Shown: positions 23,874 through 33,058 of the stretch, piece by piece
Layout of the letters: every line of letters begins with the position of its first letter
Numbering within the stretch: position 1 is the first letter of the stretch
DNA from: Gammaproteobacteria bacterium
GTDB taxonomy: Bacteria > Pseudomonadota > Gammaproteobacteria > Steroidobacterales > Steroidobacteraceae
Direction of reading: 5' to 3'
NCBI GenBank assembly: GCA_013289615.1
Contig: JABCZO010000020.1
Coordinates: 1 to 64,000, forward strand
DNA: 64,000 bases
Program-made: the position numbers and the translations under genes
The notes under the pieces: generated by a model
What the model was told of the DNA's origin: nothing
What the model saw: only the letters and a program-made list of their open reading frames with translations
Database searches by the model: none

Positions 23874-26018
23874 ATGAAGCAGCCGCATTCGCCGGGCGTG
23901 AGTCGGCGCCGTTTCGTGCAGGTGTCGGCGCTGGTGGGCGGCGGCTTGCTGCTCGGCGTAGCACTTCCTGGCTCGCGTGCCCGTGCGGCGGGCGCTGCTG
24001 CAGGGGCGGTGCTCAATGCCTACGTGCGCATCAAGCCGGACGGCGTGATCACGCTCGTCATGTGCAAGGTCGAGATGGGCCAGGGAACCTATACCTCGCT
24101 GCCGATGCTGATCGCGGAGGAGCTCGAGGTCGGGCTGGATGCGATACAGGTGGAAGCGGCCCCGCCGGATCCGGCGGTCTACGGGTTCGACGGCGATCAA
24201 TCGACCGGCGGCTCGACCTCGATTCGCCAGTGCTGGTTGCCGCTGCGCCAGGCCGGAGCCACGGCCCGCATGATGCTGATCGCGACCGCAGCCCAGACCT
24301 GGGGCGTACCGGCGGATCAGTGCCACGCCGAATCGGGTGCGGTCATACACCAGGCGAGCGGACGGCGCCTCGGCTACGGCGCGCTGGCGACCAGGGCCGC
24401 CCACGCGCCGGTCCCACCGGCGCCAAAACTCAAGTCGGCGGCAGAATTCAAGCTCATCGGCCGCAACACGCCGCGCCGCGACTCACCGGCCAAGGTGAAC
24501 GGCAGTGCCACCTTCGGCATCGATATCATCCTGCCCGGCCTGCGGATCGCAGCGCTGGCGATTTCGCCGGTCCAGGGCGGCACGGTCGTGCGGCCGCTGC
24601 GCACTGCCGCGGCACTTGCGGTGCGCGGCGTGCAGCAGGTGGTCGACGAAGGCGATCTGGTGGCAGTGGTGGCTGACAACACCTGGACCGCGCTCAAGGG
24701 GCTTGCGGCCCTGGACGCGCAATGGCATGACGGACCGAACGGCCAGGTGCAGCAGGCGATGCTCGTCGCGCAGCTCGATGCCGCCACACGCGAGCCCGGC
24801 GCCATTGCGCAAAAGACCGGGGATCCGGGCACGGCGATGGCGCAGGCGGCAGCGCGAATAGAAGCGCTCTACCATCAGCCGTTGCTCGCACATGCGACCA
24901 TGGAGCCGATGAACTGCACGGTTCACTGGCACGACGATAAGTGCGAGATCTGGGTCGGCAACCAGGCCCCGGACCGCGCGGTCGAAAAGCTTGCGGCTCT
25001 CGGCCTCAAGCCGTCACAGATCCAACTGCATAATCAACTCATCGGTGGTGGTTTTGGCCGCCGGCTCGAGGTGGATGGCATCGTGATCGCGGCTCGCATT
25101 GCGCGCCAGGTGCAGGGGCCGGTCAAGGTTGTCTGGTCGCGCGAGCAGGACATCCAGCACGACATGTATCGGCCGTGTTACGCCGATCGGCTGCGTGCCG
25201 GCGTCGACGCCAACGGCGTGCCGGTGGCCTGGTTTCATACGATCGCAGGCTCCGCGGTCTCGGAGGTCTATTCCGGCCAGCCTAACAAGAACGGTGTCGA
25301 TGACGATGCGGTGGAGGCGGCCGCCAATACGATCTATCAGTTTTCCAACATGCAGGTCAGTTTCGTACGTTGCGAGCCCAGGGGTGTGCCGACCTCGTGG
25401 TGGCGTGGCGTCGGACCGACGCGCAGCGTGTTCGTGGTCGAGAGCTTCATCGATGAACTCGCGGCGGCGGCAAAGCGCGACCCGGTGCAGTACCGGCGCG
25501 CGCTGCTGAAAGAGCCGCGCATGCTCGCGGTACTGGATGCGGCCGCGGCGCGGGCCGACTGGGGCAAACCGCTGCCGGCGCGACATGGCCGTGGCGTGTC
25601 GCTGCAGTATGCCTTTGGCAGCTACCTGACCCAGATCGTCGAGGTCAGCGTATCGCAAGACCTACAGGTACGCGTAGATCGCGTGGTGTGCGTGCTGGAT
25701 TGCGGCCAGATGATCAATCCGGACACACTGCATGCGCAGCTCGAGGGCGGGGTGGTGTTTGGCCTGAGCGCCGTGCTGCATGGGGAGATCACGATAGCGA
25801 ACGGCCGCGTGCAGCAGAGCAATTTCAACGACTACCGGGTGCAACGCCTGTCCGAGTCGCCGCGGATCGAAACCCACCTTATAGCAAGCGCAGAATCGCC
25901 CGGTGGCGTCGGCGAAACCGGCACTGCCTGCGTTGCCGCTGCGGTCTGCAATGCCGTCTATGCGGCCATCGGCAAGCGCATTCGAAGCTTGCCGATCAGC
26001 CGCGGCATCAGCGCCTAG
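23874..26018 (+). CDS. Molybdenum hydroxylase large subunit, IorB-like, TAT-exported
   Basis: A 714-residue molybdopterin-cytosine-dinucleotide-binding subunit of the isoquinoline 1-oxidoreductase beta / aldehyde oxidase branch of the xanthine dehydrogenase family. Features: a twin-arginine signal (SRRRFVQVSALVGG) in the first 35 residues, the GQGTYT motif, the GGGFGRRLE cofactor loop, and the catalytic Glu in PGGVGETG near the C terminus. It would hydroxylate an aldehyde or N-heterocycle in the periplasm. The usual small 2Fe-2S partner (IorA) is not in the window, so it is unclear how electrons leave. It converges with the TonB receptor gene. Confidence 0.88.
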   Translation: MKQPHSPGVSRRRFVQVSALVGGGLLLGVALPGSRARAAGAAAGAVLNAYVRIKPDGVITLVMCKVEMGQGTYTSLPMLIAEELEVGLDAIQVEAAPPDPAVYGFDGDQSTGGSTSIRQCWLPLRQAGATARMMLIATAAQTWGVPADQCHAESGAVIHQASGRRLGYGALATRAAHAPVPPAPKLKSAAEFKLIGRNTPRRDSPAKVNGSATFGIDIILPGLRIAALAISPVQGGTVVRPLRTAAALAVRGVQQVVDEGDLVAVVADNTWTALKGLAALDAQWHDGPNGQVQQAMLVAQLDAATREPGAIAQKTGDPGTAMAQAAARIEALYHQPLLAHATMEPMNCTVHWHDDKCEIWVGNQAPDRAVEKLAALGLKPSQIQLHNQLIGGGFGRRLEVDGIVIAARIARQVQGPVKVVWSREQDIQHDMYRPCYADRLRAGVDANGVPVAWFHTIAGSAVSEVYSGQPNKNGVDDDAVEAAANTIYQFSNMQVSFVRCEPRGVPTSWWRGVGPTRSVFVVESFIDELAAAAKRDPVQYRRALLKEPRMLAVLDAAAARADWGKPLPARHGRGVSLQYAFGSYLTQIVEVSVSQDLQVRVDRVVCVLDCGQMINPDTLHAQLEGGVVFGLSAVLHGEITIANGRVQQSNFNDYRVQRLSESPRIETHLIASAESPGGVGETGTACVAAAVCNAVYAAIGKRIRSLPISRGISA

Positions 26019-26030
26019 AGCCCGGAAAGC

Positions 26031-28562
26031 TCATCGGCGGTAGATGAACGTGACGCCGAAGGTGCGCGGGCGGAAGGTGTAGTTGCGCATCAGGCGGCTG
26101 GCACCGGTCCCAGGATCGATCGTGAAGTTGTAATCGGTCAGTGCGTGCGTGTCGGTCAGATTGTCGATGAAGGTCTCGACCGACAGCTCGCCGAAATTCA
26201 TGCCGCCACGCACCGACATGAAGTTGGTCGACGCCAGCGTGAAGTTCGCCGCATCAAACTGCAGCGTGTTGGGGTCCTGGCCCGGAGGCGCCCAGCGGGC
26301 GCGCCCCTGGTACTCATCGTCGGCGCGCACGAACGACTCATGCGCAAACGCGGTGAACTTGTATTCCAGACCGATCGATGCCGTCAGCGGCGCGGCCGGC
26401 CGACCGCCACCGGTTTCGCTGCTCTGGCCGGAGATCGCGTCGCCGGAGGCGACGATCGGTGTCGTTTGTGCGGGCGAAAACCTGGAGTCCTGGGTGTAAC
26501 GCGCCTCGGTGTAGCCGGCGGTGAATTCGATCGCGAAGGCGCTGGTGGCTGCAATCTCGCCCTGAATGTCGGCGCCCTTGGCCACGGCCTGCCCGAGGTT
26601 GGCGATGAATGAGATCTGGCAGATCGGCGGGATCACGGTCTGCTGGATGTTGTGCCATTGGATGTAGTAGATGCTGCTCGCGATCTTCACGCGGTTGTCG
26701 AAGTTGTTCTTGGCACCGATCTCGTAGCTGTTCACGCTGTCGGAACTGTAGGTCGCCGGGGAGGCCGTGATACCGAAGCTTGCGAAGTCGGCGGCGCAAG
26801 CCGCCTGCGGCACCGGGTTATTGGCGCCGCCTGGGCGGAAACCTTTGGCATAGGTGGCGTAGAAGAGATTGTTCGGATTCATCTGGTACGCAAGACCCAA
26901 CCTGGGGGTGAAGGAGTTTTCCTTCTTGTCGCCGCTGTTCGCCGCCGGCGCCTGGAACAGCTGCGGGCCGCCGGTCAACGTATTGAACGAGTACTCGGTC
27001 TTGGAATAGCGCAACCCCACCGTCGCCTTGAGCGTATCGGTGATCGCGTACGTGCCCTCGCCGAACCAGGCCAGCTGCTGGTCGCGGGCATGAATGTTCA
27101 GGAAATAGGAGTCGGTGGGAAATAACCCGACGTACGGCACCGGATTTCCGGCCAGGTCGGTGAACACACTCGTGTAGGGCACGCCGGCGACGGTTTCCCA
27201 GAAGTCGGACAGCTGCGGGTCGTGAATCTGCTCCAGGTAGGTCTGGCGGTCTGAGCTGAAGAATATGCCCGTGGTCCAGACCAGCTTCGCGGTCGGATCG
27301 CTCGAGAGCAGTCGCACTTCCTCGGTGACATTCTGCTGGCCGTTATCGATGGTTGCGGGCGAGCGGTAGTTCGCGAGGCTCGCGGGCAGGTGAATGCCGG
27401 TGCCATCGATCAGCGGCCATGCGACATTGGGCTGGAACGGAATGAACCCCGCTGGCGCGGTGTTGCTGTCGAAGCTTTGGTAGAAACCCAGGTTGTAGAG
27501 CGTGCCGTCATAGCCGGTCTGTTCCTGACGATGGAAGTAAGAGGTATTCGATATCGCGTGGAAGGCGTCGAAATCGACCTCGATCTTGAGCGCCGGAAGA
27601 TAGAACTTGTCGGGCGTCGAGTGTGCGGTCGGATCGCCGTTGATGTAGCGGTCGCTGCCCGGGTTGGAGTAGATCGGCCAGTAATTCGAGATATCGTGCA
27701 CCTGCCGGTTCTGGTAGTAGATGCTCGGCGTCACCGTCCACCGCTCGCTCGGCTTCCACAGACCAGCGAGCCTGACCAGCAGGGTCTCGCCGTGGTTGGC
27801 GTTCTTGTCGACGACGGCGGTTTGCGGATCGGCCGCGGTCGGATCGATGCGGTCGATCCAGCCGCCGTCACGCCGATACCAGACGGTCGCCCGTGCGCCG
27901 AGGGTACCGTCGATGATCGGACCGCCGGCGGCGATGCCGGCCTCGTAGCTCGGTTCCCCGCCCTGCGTGAACGACAGTTCGCTGCGGCCATAGATGCTGG
28001 TCTTCACCAGGCTGGGCGCCGTGGTGATGTAGCGCACGGTGCCGCCTTCCGAGCCGGCGCCGAACAGCGTGCCCTGCGGTCCGCGCAGCACCTCGACACG
28101 GTCGATGTCGAAGGATTTGGGTAATGCGTCATCCGGATTGAACGCCAGACCGCGTATCTGGATCGGCGTATCGTCGATGTAGATGCCGGTCGTGCCGGCG
28201 CCGCCGGTGGATGAGATGCCACGGATCGAGATGTTATTGGTGCCGGAGTTGTCGATCGCGATTCCTGGGGTGAAGCGCACGATGTCGGCAATGTCCTTCA
28301 CGCCCTTGGTGTCCATGTCCTCCTGGGTCATGGCGGTGACGCTGATCGGGACCTTGCTCAGGCTCTCTTCGCGCCGCGTCGACGTGACGACGATCTCCTG
28401 CAGCTGCCCGGCCTCGACGGCCGCCGGGGCACCCTCGTCCGCGCCAGCCCACATCGGCGCCCAGCAGGCCAATACCGGCAGCAGCGCCCAGCGCGGCGTG
28501 TGCCATGTGCGGACGCGCAGAAAGTGGTTGATCATCCGGCCGTTGTTGCTCGCGCGCATCAT
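26031..28562 (-). CDS. TonB-dependent outer-membrane receptor
   Basis: An 843-residue receptor with a signal peptide, a TonB box-like EIVVTSTRREESL, a plug domain (DIADIVRFTPGI, NISIRGIS, RVEVLRGPQGTLFGAGSEGGTVRYIT), and a 22-strand barrel ending in an aromatic-rich C terminus. It takes up a large or scarce ligand across the outer membrane; the substrate is unknown and no iron-related neighbours are seen. The start at 28562 (MMRASNN) is preceded by GGGGAGA; the frame opens at 28610 but that region lacks a ribosome site. It probably belongs to the amine-catabolic regulon. Confidence 0.92.
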   Translation of the reverse strand: MMRASNNGRMINHFLRVRTWHTPRWALLPVLACWAPMWAGADEGAPAAVEAGQLQEIVVTSTRREESLSKVPISVTAMTQEDMDTKGVKDIADIVRFTPGIAIDNSGTNNISIRGISSTGGAGTTGIYIDDTPIQIRGLAFNPDDALPKSFDIDRVEVLRGPQGTLFGAGSEGGTVRYITTAPSLVKTSIYGRSELSFTQGGEPSYEAGIAAGGPIIDGTLGARATVWYRRDGGWIDRIDPTAADPQTAVVDKNANHGETLLVRLAGLWKPSERWTVTPSIYYQNRQVHDISNYWPIYSNPGSDRYINGDPTAHSTPDKFYLPALKIEVDFDAFHAISNTSYFHRQEQTGYDGTLYNLGFYQSFDSNTAPAGFIPFQPNVAWPLIDGTGIHLPASLANYRSPATIDNGQQNVTEEVRLLSSDPTAKLVWTTGIFFSSDRQTYLEQIHDPQLSDFWETVAGVPYTSVFTDLAGNPVPYVGLFPTDSYFLNIHARDQQLAWFGEGTYAITDTLKATVGLRYSKTEYSFNTLTGGPQLFQAPAANSGDKKENSFTPRLGLAYQMNPNNLFYATYAKGFRPGGANNPVPQAACAADFASFGITASPATYSSDSVNSYEIGAKNNFDNRVKIASSIYYIQWHNIQQTVIPPICQISFIANLGQAVAKGADIQGEIAATSAFAIEFTAGYTEARYTQDSRFSPAQTTPIVASGDAISGQSSETGGGRPAAPLTASIGLEYKFTAFAHESFVRADDEYQGRARWAPPGQDPNTLQFDAANFTLASTNFMSVRGGMNFGELSVETFIDNLTDTHALTDYNFTIDPGTGASRLMRNYTFRPRTFGVTFIYRR

Positions 28563-28802
28563 GTATCTCCCCGTCTTATGATTACTGCTCAAGTTTTGAT
28601 GAATGCTCAAGCAATTAGCGTGCCCTTCTAAAAATAGCGCCGTCTGAGGTTTTCTGCGCTGTCAATTAGCCAGTGTGCATCGCTGTGCCCGCGATTGGTG
28701 CGGCGTCGGCCGGCGCGGCGGCTAATGCAGTGCTCGTTTTCCCGTTTTGCCTGCCTGCCCTGTCACCTGACGGCCCCGCGGCGATGTTGCAGACCCGGTC
28801 GC

Positions 28803-28834
28803 TGTATCGATAATCGATAAATGTTTATCGATCA
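28803..28834. promoter_or_regulatory. Operator candidate B, before the TonB receptor gene
   Basis: The intergenic stretch 28563-28912 has no gene. It contains a perfect palindrome ATCGATAAA-TG-TTTATCGAT at 28813-28832 and, on the minus strand, the 14-mer TTATCGATTATCGA (28820-28807), identical to the copy at 31701-31714. A promoter for the receptor could be TTGATC (28834-28829) with TATCGA (28811-28806), spacing 17 bp, so the site would overlap it. The remainder of the intergenic region shows nothing else. Confidence 0.55.
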
Positions 28835-28912
28835 ACGGTTTACTCTAGAAGAGCTGGCCGCACGCGTCAACCCCAGCGCCAGCCATCGTCAAGCCGGCCG
28901 TGCCTGCGGTAA

Positions 28913-29362
28913 TCAGTAATCATCGGCTGGCGCCGAACCGCTGGCAGCGAGCTCCTTCACCACCTCACGGCGAGTGGCCTGCACCGAGGCCATCGGCACA
29001 TGCCGATGTGCTGCGACCTCCGGTGCGGTGAACGGGGCCACTGACGCGCCCAGTTGCTCGCCGCTGAAGTGCCCGGCAATCCAATTCAGGACCTCGGCCA
29101 ATTGCGCGTCGGTCAGCGTGGAATTGGACGCCCCGGGCACGCGCACGACATAGTTACGGCCGGCCGGGCTGCGCATGAACTGAATCAACGTGCGTGCCAG
29201 CGGCGGCACCTTGCCCGCCACGCCCTCGGCGCTGGCGCCATGGCAGCCCATGCAATGCAGCGCGTAATCGTGCGCCGGGCTCGCCAGCGCGTCGGCGCCG
29301 AGGCTGGCCAGCGCAGCCAGCCCGGACACCATCGGTCCGATGGCGCGGCGCGCGGCGGGCAT
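28913..29362 (-). CDS. c-type cytochrome (CMGCH), amine dehydrogenase cluster
   Basis: A 149-residue protein with a Sec signal peptide (to about residue 27) and one haem-attachment motif, CMGCH, near residue 37. A later Met, such as in HVPMAS, could be the sixth ligand. It starts at ATG 29362, one base after the stop of the other cytochrome gene, and is last in the mauB-mauA-cytochrome-cytochrome operon. It probably carries electrons from the amine dehydrogenase or its partner towards the respiratory chain. Confidence 0.85.
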   Translation of the reverse strand: MPAARRAIGPMVSGLAALASLGADALASPAHDYALHCMGCHGASAEGVAGKVPPLARTLIQFMRSPAGRNYVVRVPGASNSTLTDAQLAEVLNWIAGHFSGEQLGASVAPFTAPEVAAHRHVPMASVQATRREVVKELAASGSAPADDY

Positions 29363-29363
29363 G

Positions 29364-29867
29364 TCAGTTCGCCAGTCCGAGCGCCGCGAGCAGCGCGGCA
29401 CGGTGCTGTCGCACCGCGTCCGCGCCTAGCGGCTGGCCGCGGGCGGCGGCAATCTCTGCGGCGTTGAGCGGCGTACTGTCCTCGCTCGCGCGTGCCAGGT
29501 CGAACACCACGAAGTTCAGCACCGACGCCAGGGCCTCATCGCCGAGGCGGGCGAAATCCGGCATCTTGAAGTTGTAGTGCTTCTGCTCGACCACAACGTC
29601 GCCGAACATGCCGTACAACACGGTCAGCGCAAGCTGACGGCGTCCCTCGGGGGCAGCGATATAACGCGCCGGATAGCTGGTCAGCGGCGGGGCAAGCGAC
29701 GGCTGGCCGGCACCGTCGCGGCCATGGCAGACGGCGCAATTGGCCTGAAAACTTGCGGCGCCGGAAGGGTAATGCGCGCCGCTGTCGTCATTCGCCGCGA
29801 TCGCCCCGGAGGCCGCGATCGCCCAGCACGCGAACAGTGCCGCGCCGCAGCGGCGCCATCGGCTCAT
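29364..29867 (-). CDS. c-type cytochrome (CAVCH), amine dehydrogenase cluster
   Basis: A 167-residue protein with a Sec signal peptide (first 24 residues) and one c-type haem motif, CAVCH, about residue 44. NFKMPDFARL supplies the probable axial Met. Its ATG at 29867 overlaps the stop of mauA (ATGA), so it is translationally coupled to the small subunit. Similar single-haem cytochromes accompany aromatic amine dehydrogenases and take electrons from azurin or directly from the enzyme. Confidence 0.87.
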   Translation of the reverse strand: MSRWRRCGAALFACWAIAASGAIAANDDSGAHYPSGAASFQANCAVCHGRDGAGQPSLAPPLTSYPARYIAAPEGRRQLALTVLYGMFGDVVVEQKHYNFKMPDFARLGDEALASVLNFVVFDLARASEDSTPLNAAEIAAARGQPLGADAVRQHRAALLAALGLAN

Positions 29868-30406
29868 TGGTCGGCCAGGCCAAGAATCACCGACACCGAG
29901 CAGTGATAGTTAGAATCGCTGTTGGCCATGCACCAGTTGACATCGTTGTTGCGCGACAGCCGATAGATGGGTTTCTCACGCTCGTTGCGGTTGCATTCGC
30001 AGTTGCCGCAGCTGGTCTTACCGCAGCAATCGTTATAGGAGACCATGTAGTCACGGCGGTCGCTGGGGTTGTGACATGTGCCGATCCAGGTGATCGGCGA
30101 CATCGCGGTGCCCGGCGGACAGGAGTGCGAACTGCCGCCGCAGCAGGAGCACAGGTAACCGTCGATCGCACAGTATTTCCAATACTCGCAGTTCTGCGGA
30201 TCGTCGCTCGCGGCCTGGTGCGGCGGCCGCGCCTGCGCACTGTCCGGGCTCGCTGCCTGCGCGCGGCTGACACGGTCGATCGGCAGCAACGGCAGCAGGA
30301 TCGAGCCGGTCAGGATCTGGCCCAGAACGGCGACAAAGCTGCGGCGCGAGGTGCGCTGCGCCAGCGAGCGTGAGGATTTTTCGAACAATCGGTCGAGCGC
30401 ATGCAT
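29864..30406 (-). CDS. mauA: TTQ amine dehydrogenase, small (catalytic) subunit
   Basis: A 180-residue precursor of the quinoprotein amine dehydrogenase beta chain, either methylamine (MauA) or aromatic amine (AauA) type. A long twin-arginine-like leader (RTSRRSFVAVLGQILTG) precedes a cysteine-rich mature chain with 14 Cys. The two tryptophans that form the tryptophan-tryptophylquinone cofactor are present: W107 in SPITWIGTCHN and W158 in NDVNWCMAN, 51 residues apart, as in known enzymes. It is the catalytic part of an alpha2beta2 periplasmic enzyme and lies 10 bp after mauB. Confidence 0.9.
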   Translation of the reverse strand: MHALDRLFEKSSRSLAQRTSRRSFVAVLGQILTGSILLPLLPIDRVSRAQAASPDSAQARPPHQAASDDPQNCEYWKYCAIDGYLCSCCGGSSHSCPPGTAMSPITWIGTCHNPSDRRDYMVSYNDCCGKTSCGNCECNRNEREKPIYRLSRNNDVNWCMANSDSNYHCSVSVILGLADQ

Positions 30407-30416
30407 CGTGTTCGCC

Positions 30417-31562
30417 TCAGGGATTCAGAATTAGCCACGGTGACTGGCCCAGGTTCTTCTCCACGTGTCGCAGCTGGCCGGTAAGGGCGTCGAATACCGC
30501 CACTGCCTGGTGGTCGGTGCCGGCAAACAGCAGCGGCGCCGCATCCTGCGACACCTGCACGGCCGATACCGGACCGATATTCAGCGACTTCATCGGCCAG
30601 CGTGCAAGCCGGTGATGCGTCTTGAGATCCATTACCCAGATCTCACTGCCACCTTCCTTGTGCGAACCTTCACCGCCGCTGTGCATGCACACATATAGCC
30701 GGCCGAGCGCGCCGTGGATGGCCGCCAGCTGCTGCCCGCCCGGACGCCAGTGACCTTTCTCCGCCGCGCCGACCATCGACCATGGTGCATGGATGAGCGG
30801 CTGCGGACCGGTCAGGTCCACTTCATGCACCTGTCCCAGGAACGAGAGGAACACATAGCCGCTGCTGGTCGGCACTGCCTGCGCGAAGATCGGATCGCTG
30901 TCGGGATCGAAAAAAACGTCGGACAGGGCGCGTGCGGCCTCATGGCCCTGCTCATCGAGGGTCACCGTGAGCAGCCGACCGCTATCGCAAAGCGAGGACA
31001 CGCGATTGCGGCCCGAGGCGAGCACCAGCACACATCCGGCGGTATCGATTTCGCTCAATACGGTCTTGTTGCCGGGATCGAGCACACCGAAGGAGGCGGC
31101 TGGCGTAATGTAGGAGACGTACACAAATCGACCGTCCGAGCTGTAGCTGAGAATGGAAAAGGCGGGCGATAGTTGCGCGTGCTTTGGCGGCAGTACGATC
31201 TCGCCAATCGTGGTCAGACTGGTGTTATCGACGAACTCCACCACGTCGGTGCGGGTGCCATGGCCGCCGCGTGCGAAATACGTGGTCGCAACCGCTGTGG
31301 TGGTCCGGTCCGGCGATAGAATGACGCCAGGATTGAATCCGGCATCGATCTGGCCGAGATGGCGGTAGCTGTCGCCGTCGAACAGCCGCACCCGGGCATC
31401 GATCTCATTGGCGAACGCCTCGTCGACGATATACACCCAATGCGGGCTTGCGCGTGGCAGCGACTCGACGGTGAATTGCTCGGCCGCCAGCGGCTGTGCT
31501 GCCATCGCACTGCCAGTGACCAGCAACCCCAGCAGTACGGCGCCAAACTGCAATGTGCGCAT
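30417..31562 (-). CDS. mauB: TTQ amine dehydrogenase, large subunit
   Basis: A 381-residue beta-propeller protein with a Sec signal peptide (MRTLQFGAVLLGLLVTGSAMAA). Blade-like repeats such as SSDGRFVYVSYITP and the conserved end LFAGTDHQAVAVFDALTGQL match the amine dehydrogenase heavy-chain family. The large subunit gives structure and the electron-transfer surface. It is the first gene of the mauB-mauA-cytochrome-cytochrome operon and starts at ATG 31562 behind GGGGG. The promoter region to 31757 is shared with the divergent FAD oxidoreductase operon. Confidence 0.88.
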   Translation of the reverse strand: MRTLQFGAVLLGLLVTGSAMAAQPLAAEQFTVESLPRASPHWVYIVDEAFANEIDARVRLFDGDSYRHLGQIDAGFNPGVILSPDRTTTAVATTYFARGGHGTRTDVVEFVDNTSLTTIGEIVLPPKHAQLSPAFSILSYSSDGRFVYVSYITPAASFGVLDPGNKTVLSEIDTAGCVLVLASGRNRVSSLCDSGRLLTVTLDEQGHEAARALSDVFFDPDSDPIFAQAVPTSSGYVFLSFLGQVHEVDLTGPQPLIHAPWSMVGAAEKGHWRPGGQQLAAIHGALGRLYVCMHSGGEGSHKEGGSEIWVMDLKTHHRLARWPMKSLNIGPVSAVQVSQDAAPLLFAGTDHQAVAVFDALTGQLRHVEKNLGQSPWLILNP

Positions 31563-31690
31563 CGTCAGCCCCCTACATTGCGCGACCCCCTGGGATCATA
31601 GGCGAAGCCGGATGCACTCGCCAAAACATTCCGGCTGGCGAGCGGACCCGCGCAACTGTTCCGCAGCCAATTTCATCCTTATCGGTGTGC

Positions 31691-31714
31691 CGATATGTCA
31701 TTATCGATTATCGA
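31691..31714. promoter_or_regulatory. Operator candidate C, mauB/FAD oxidoreductase divergent promoter
   Basis: The site TTATCGATTATCGA (31701-31714) lies 42 bp before the FAD oxidoreductase start and 138 bp before mauB. CGATA at 31691-31695 mirrors TATCG at 31702-31706. It is identical over 14 bp to the minus-strand copy at 28820-28807 and 12 of 14 to that at 22457-22470. It may be a shared site for the IclR-type regulator. Confidence 0.6.
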
Positions 31715-31756
31715 GTAGTATACGTCGGTTGCGACGGTGGCTATACGGGGTAGCGG

Positions 31757-33058
31757 ATGCAGTCGCTCTGGGGCGCAACGGCGACGCCGGCGTTCACCTT
31801 GCCGGAACTCAAGGGGTCGGCCCGATCCCAGGTGGTGATCATTGGTGGCGGGTACACCGGGCTGTCGGCCGCCCTGCACCTGTGCGAGTCCGGTATGGAC
31901 GTGGTGGTGGTCGACGCGGCGGAGCTGGGTGAGGGTGGTTCGGGTCTCAATGGCGGCCAGGTCATCCCCGGCGTCAAACACGATCCGGATACGCTCGAGC
32001 AGATGTTCGGCCCGGGTCCTGGCGCCCAGCTGGTCGAGACCGTGGCCTCGGGTCCCGATCTGGTGTTCGGACTCATTCAAAAATATCAGATCGACTGCGA
32101 CCCGATTCGCAGCGGATGGATTCAGCCTGCGACCTCCGAATCCGCGCTTGCCGCCATCGCTGCGCGCGTCGGGCAGTGGCGTCGGCGCGGCGCGCCGGTG
32201 GAGCTGCTCGACCGCCGCCAGGTCAGTCGGCTGATCGGGTCGGAGCGCTATTGCGGCGGATGGCTGGACCGGCGCGGCGGCACCTTGCAGCCGCGCTCGT
32301 TCCTGTTTGGATTGGCACATGCCATCGGCCGGCTCGGCGGTCGCATTTTCATCCGCAGTGCCGCCATCAAACTCGAACAGGCCGGCGGCCAATGGCGCGT
32401 TGAGACGCCTCGCGGACAGATCAGCGCCGCGGTTGCCGTTCTGGCCACCGACGCCTACACCGGGGAGCTGGTGGACAGGCTGCGAAAAACCGTGATCGCG
32501 CTGCCCTCGTTCCAGGTGGCCACCGAGCCGCTGCCGCAAGCGTTGCGACAGTCGATCCTGCCGCAGCGACAGGGGGTATCCGATACCTGGCACCTGCTAC
32601 GCTACTTCCGGCTAAGCGCGGATGGCCGGCTGGTCATGGGCTCGCGCGGATACTTCGGCAACGCGCCGGTGGCAAGCGCGGCGCGTCACCACTACCGGGC
32701 TGTGCAGGAGATTTTCCCGCAGCTGCACGGCGTGCGTTACGACTACCACTGGGGCGGTTTGGTGGCCATGACCAGCGATCACCTGCCTCATCTGCATGAA
32801 CTGGGCCCTGGCTTGCTGGCCGGACTGGGCTACAACGGCCGTGGCGTGGCGATGGCAACGGTCATGGGTCGTTTGCTGGCCCGACGGATCCTCGGCGTGT
32901 CGAGCGAGGAACTGGGGTTTCCGGCCACTCCGATGCGACCGATACCGCTGCACCGCTTCAGCCAGATCGGCGTACGGCTGGCGATCGAATACCTGCAAGT
33001 GGTAGCCGGATTGGCGCGCACGCGCGCCCGCCTGCTCGGGCGGCGGGCAACGGCATGA
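31757..33058 (+). CDS. FAD-dependent amine oxidoreductase (DAO/PuuB-like)
   Basis: A 433-residue flavoprotein of the D-amino acid oxidase family (gamma-glutamylputrescine oxidase-like). The FAD-binding dinucleotide fold is VVIIGGGYTGLSAALHL (about 26-42), followed by GSGLNGGQVIPG. The second nucleotide motif (LAGLGYNGRGVAMATVMGRL) is near the C terminus. It has no signal peptide, so it is cytoplasmic. It could oxidise a secondary amine, or a glutamylated polyamine-type intermediate. It is the first gene of the operon with tauE, mauE and mauD (4-bp and 3-bp junctions). Confidence 0.88.
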   Translation: MQSLWGATATPAFTLPELKGSARSQVVIIGGGYTGLSAALHLCESGMDVVVVDAAELGEGGSGLNGGQVIPGVKHDPDTLEQMFGPGPGAQLVETVASGPDLVFGLIQKYQIDCDPIRSGWIQPATSESALAAIAARVGQWRRRGAPVELLDRRQVSRLIGSERYCGGWLDRRGGTLQPRSFLFGLAHAIGRLGGRIFIRSAAIKLEQAGGQWRVETPRGQISAAVAVLATDAYTGELVDRLRKTVIALPSFQVATEPLPQALRQSILPQRQGVSDTWHLLRYFRLSADGRLVMGSRGYFGNAPVASAARHHYRAVQEIFPQLHGVRYDYHWGGLVAMTSDHLPHLHELGPGLLAGLGYNGRGVAMATVMGRLLARRILGVSSEELGFPATPMRPIPLHRFSQIGVRLAIEYLQVVAGLARTRARLLGRRATA

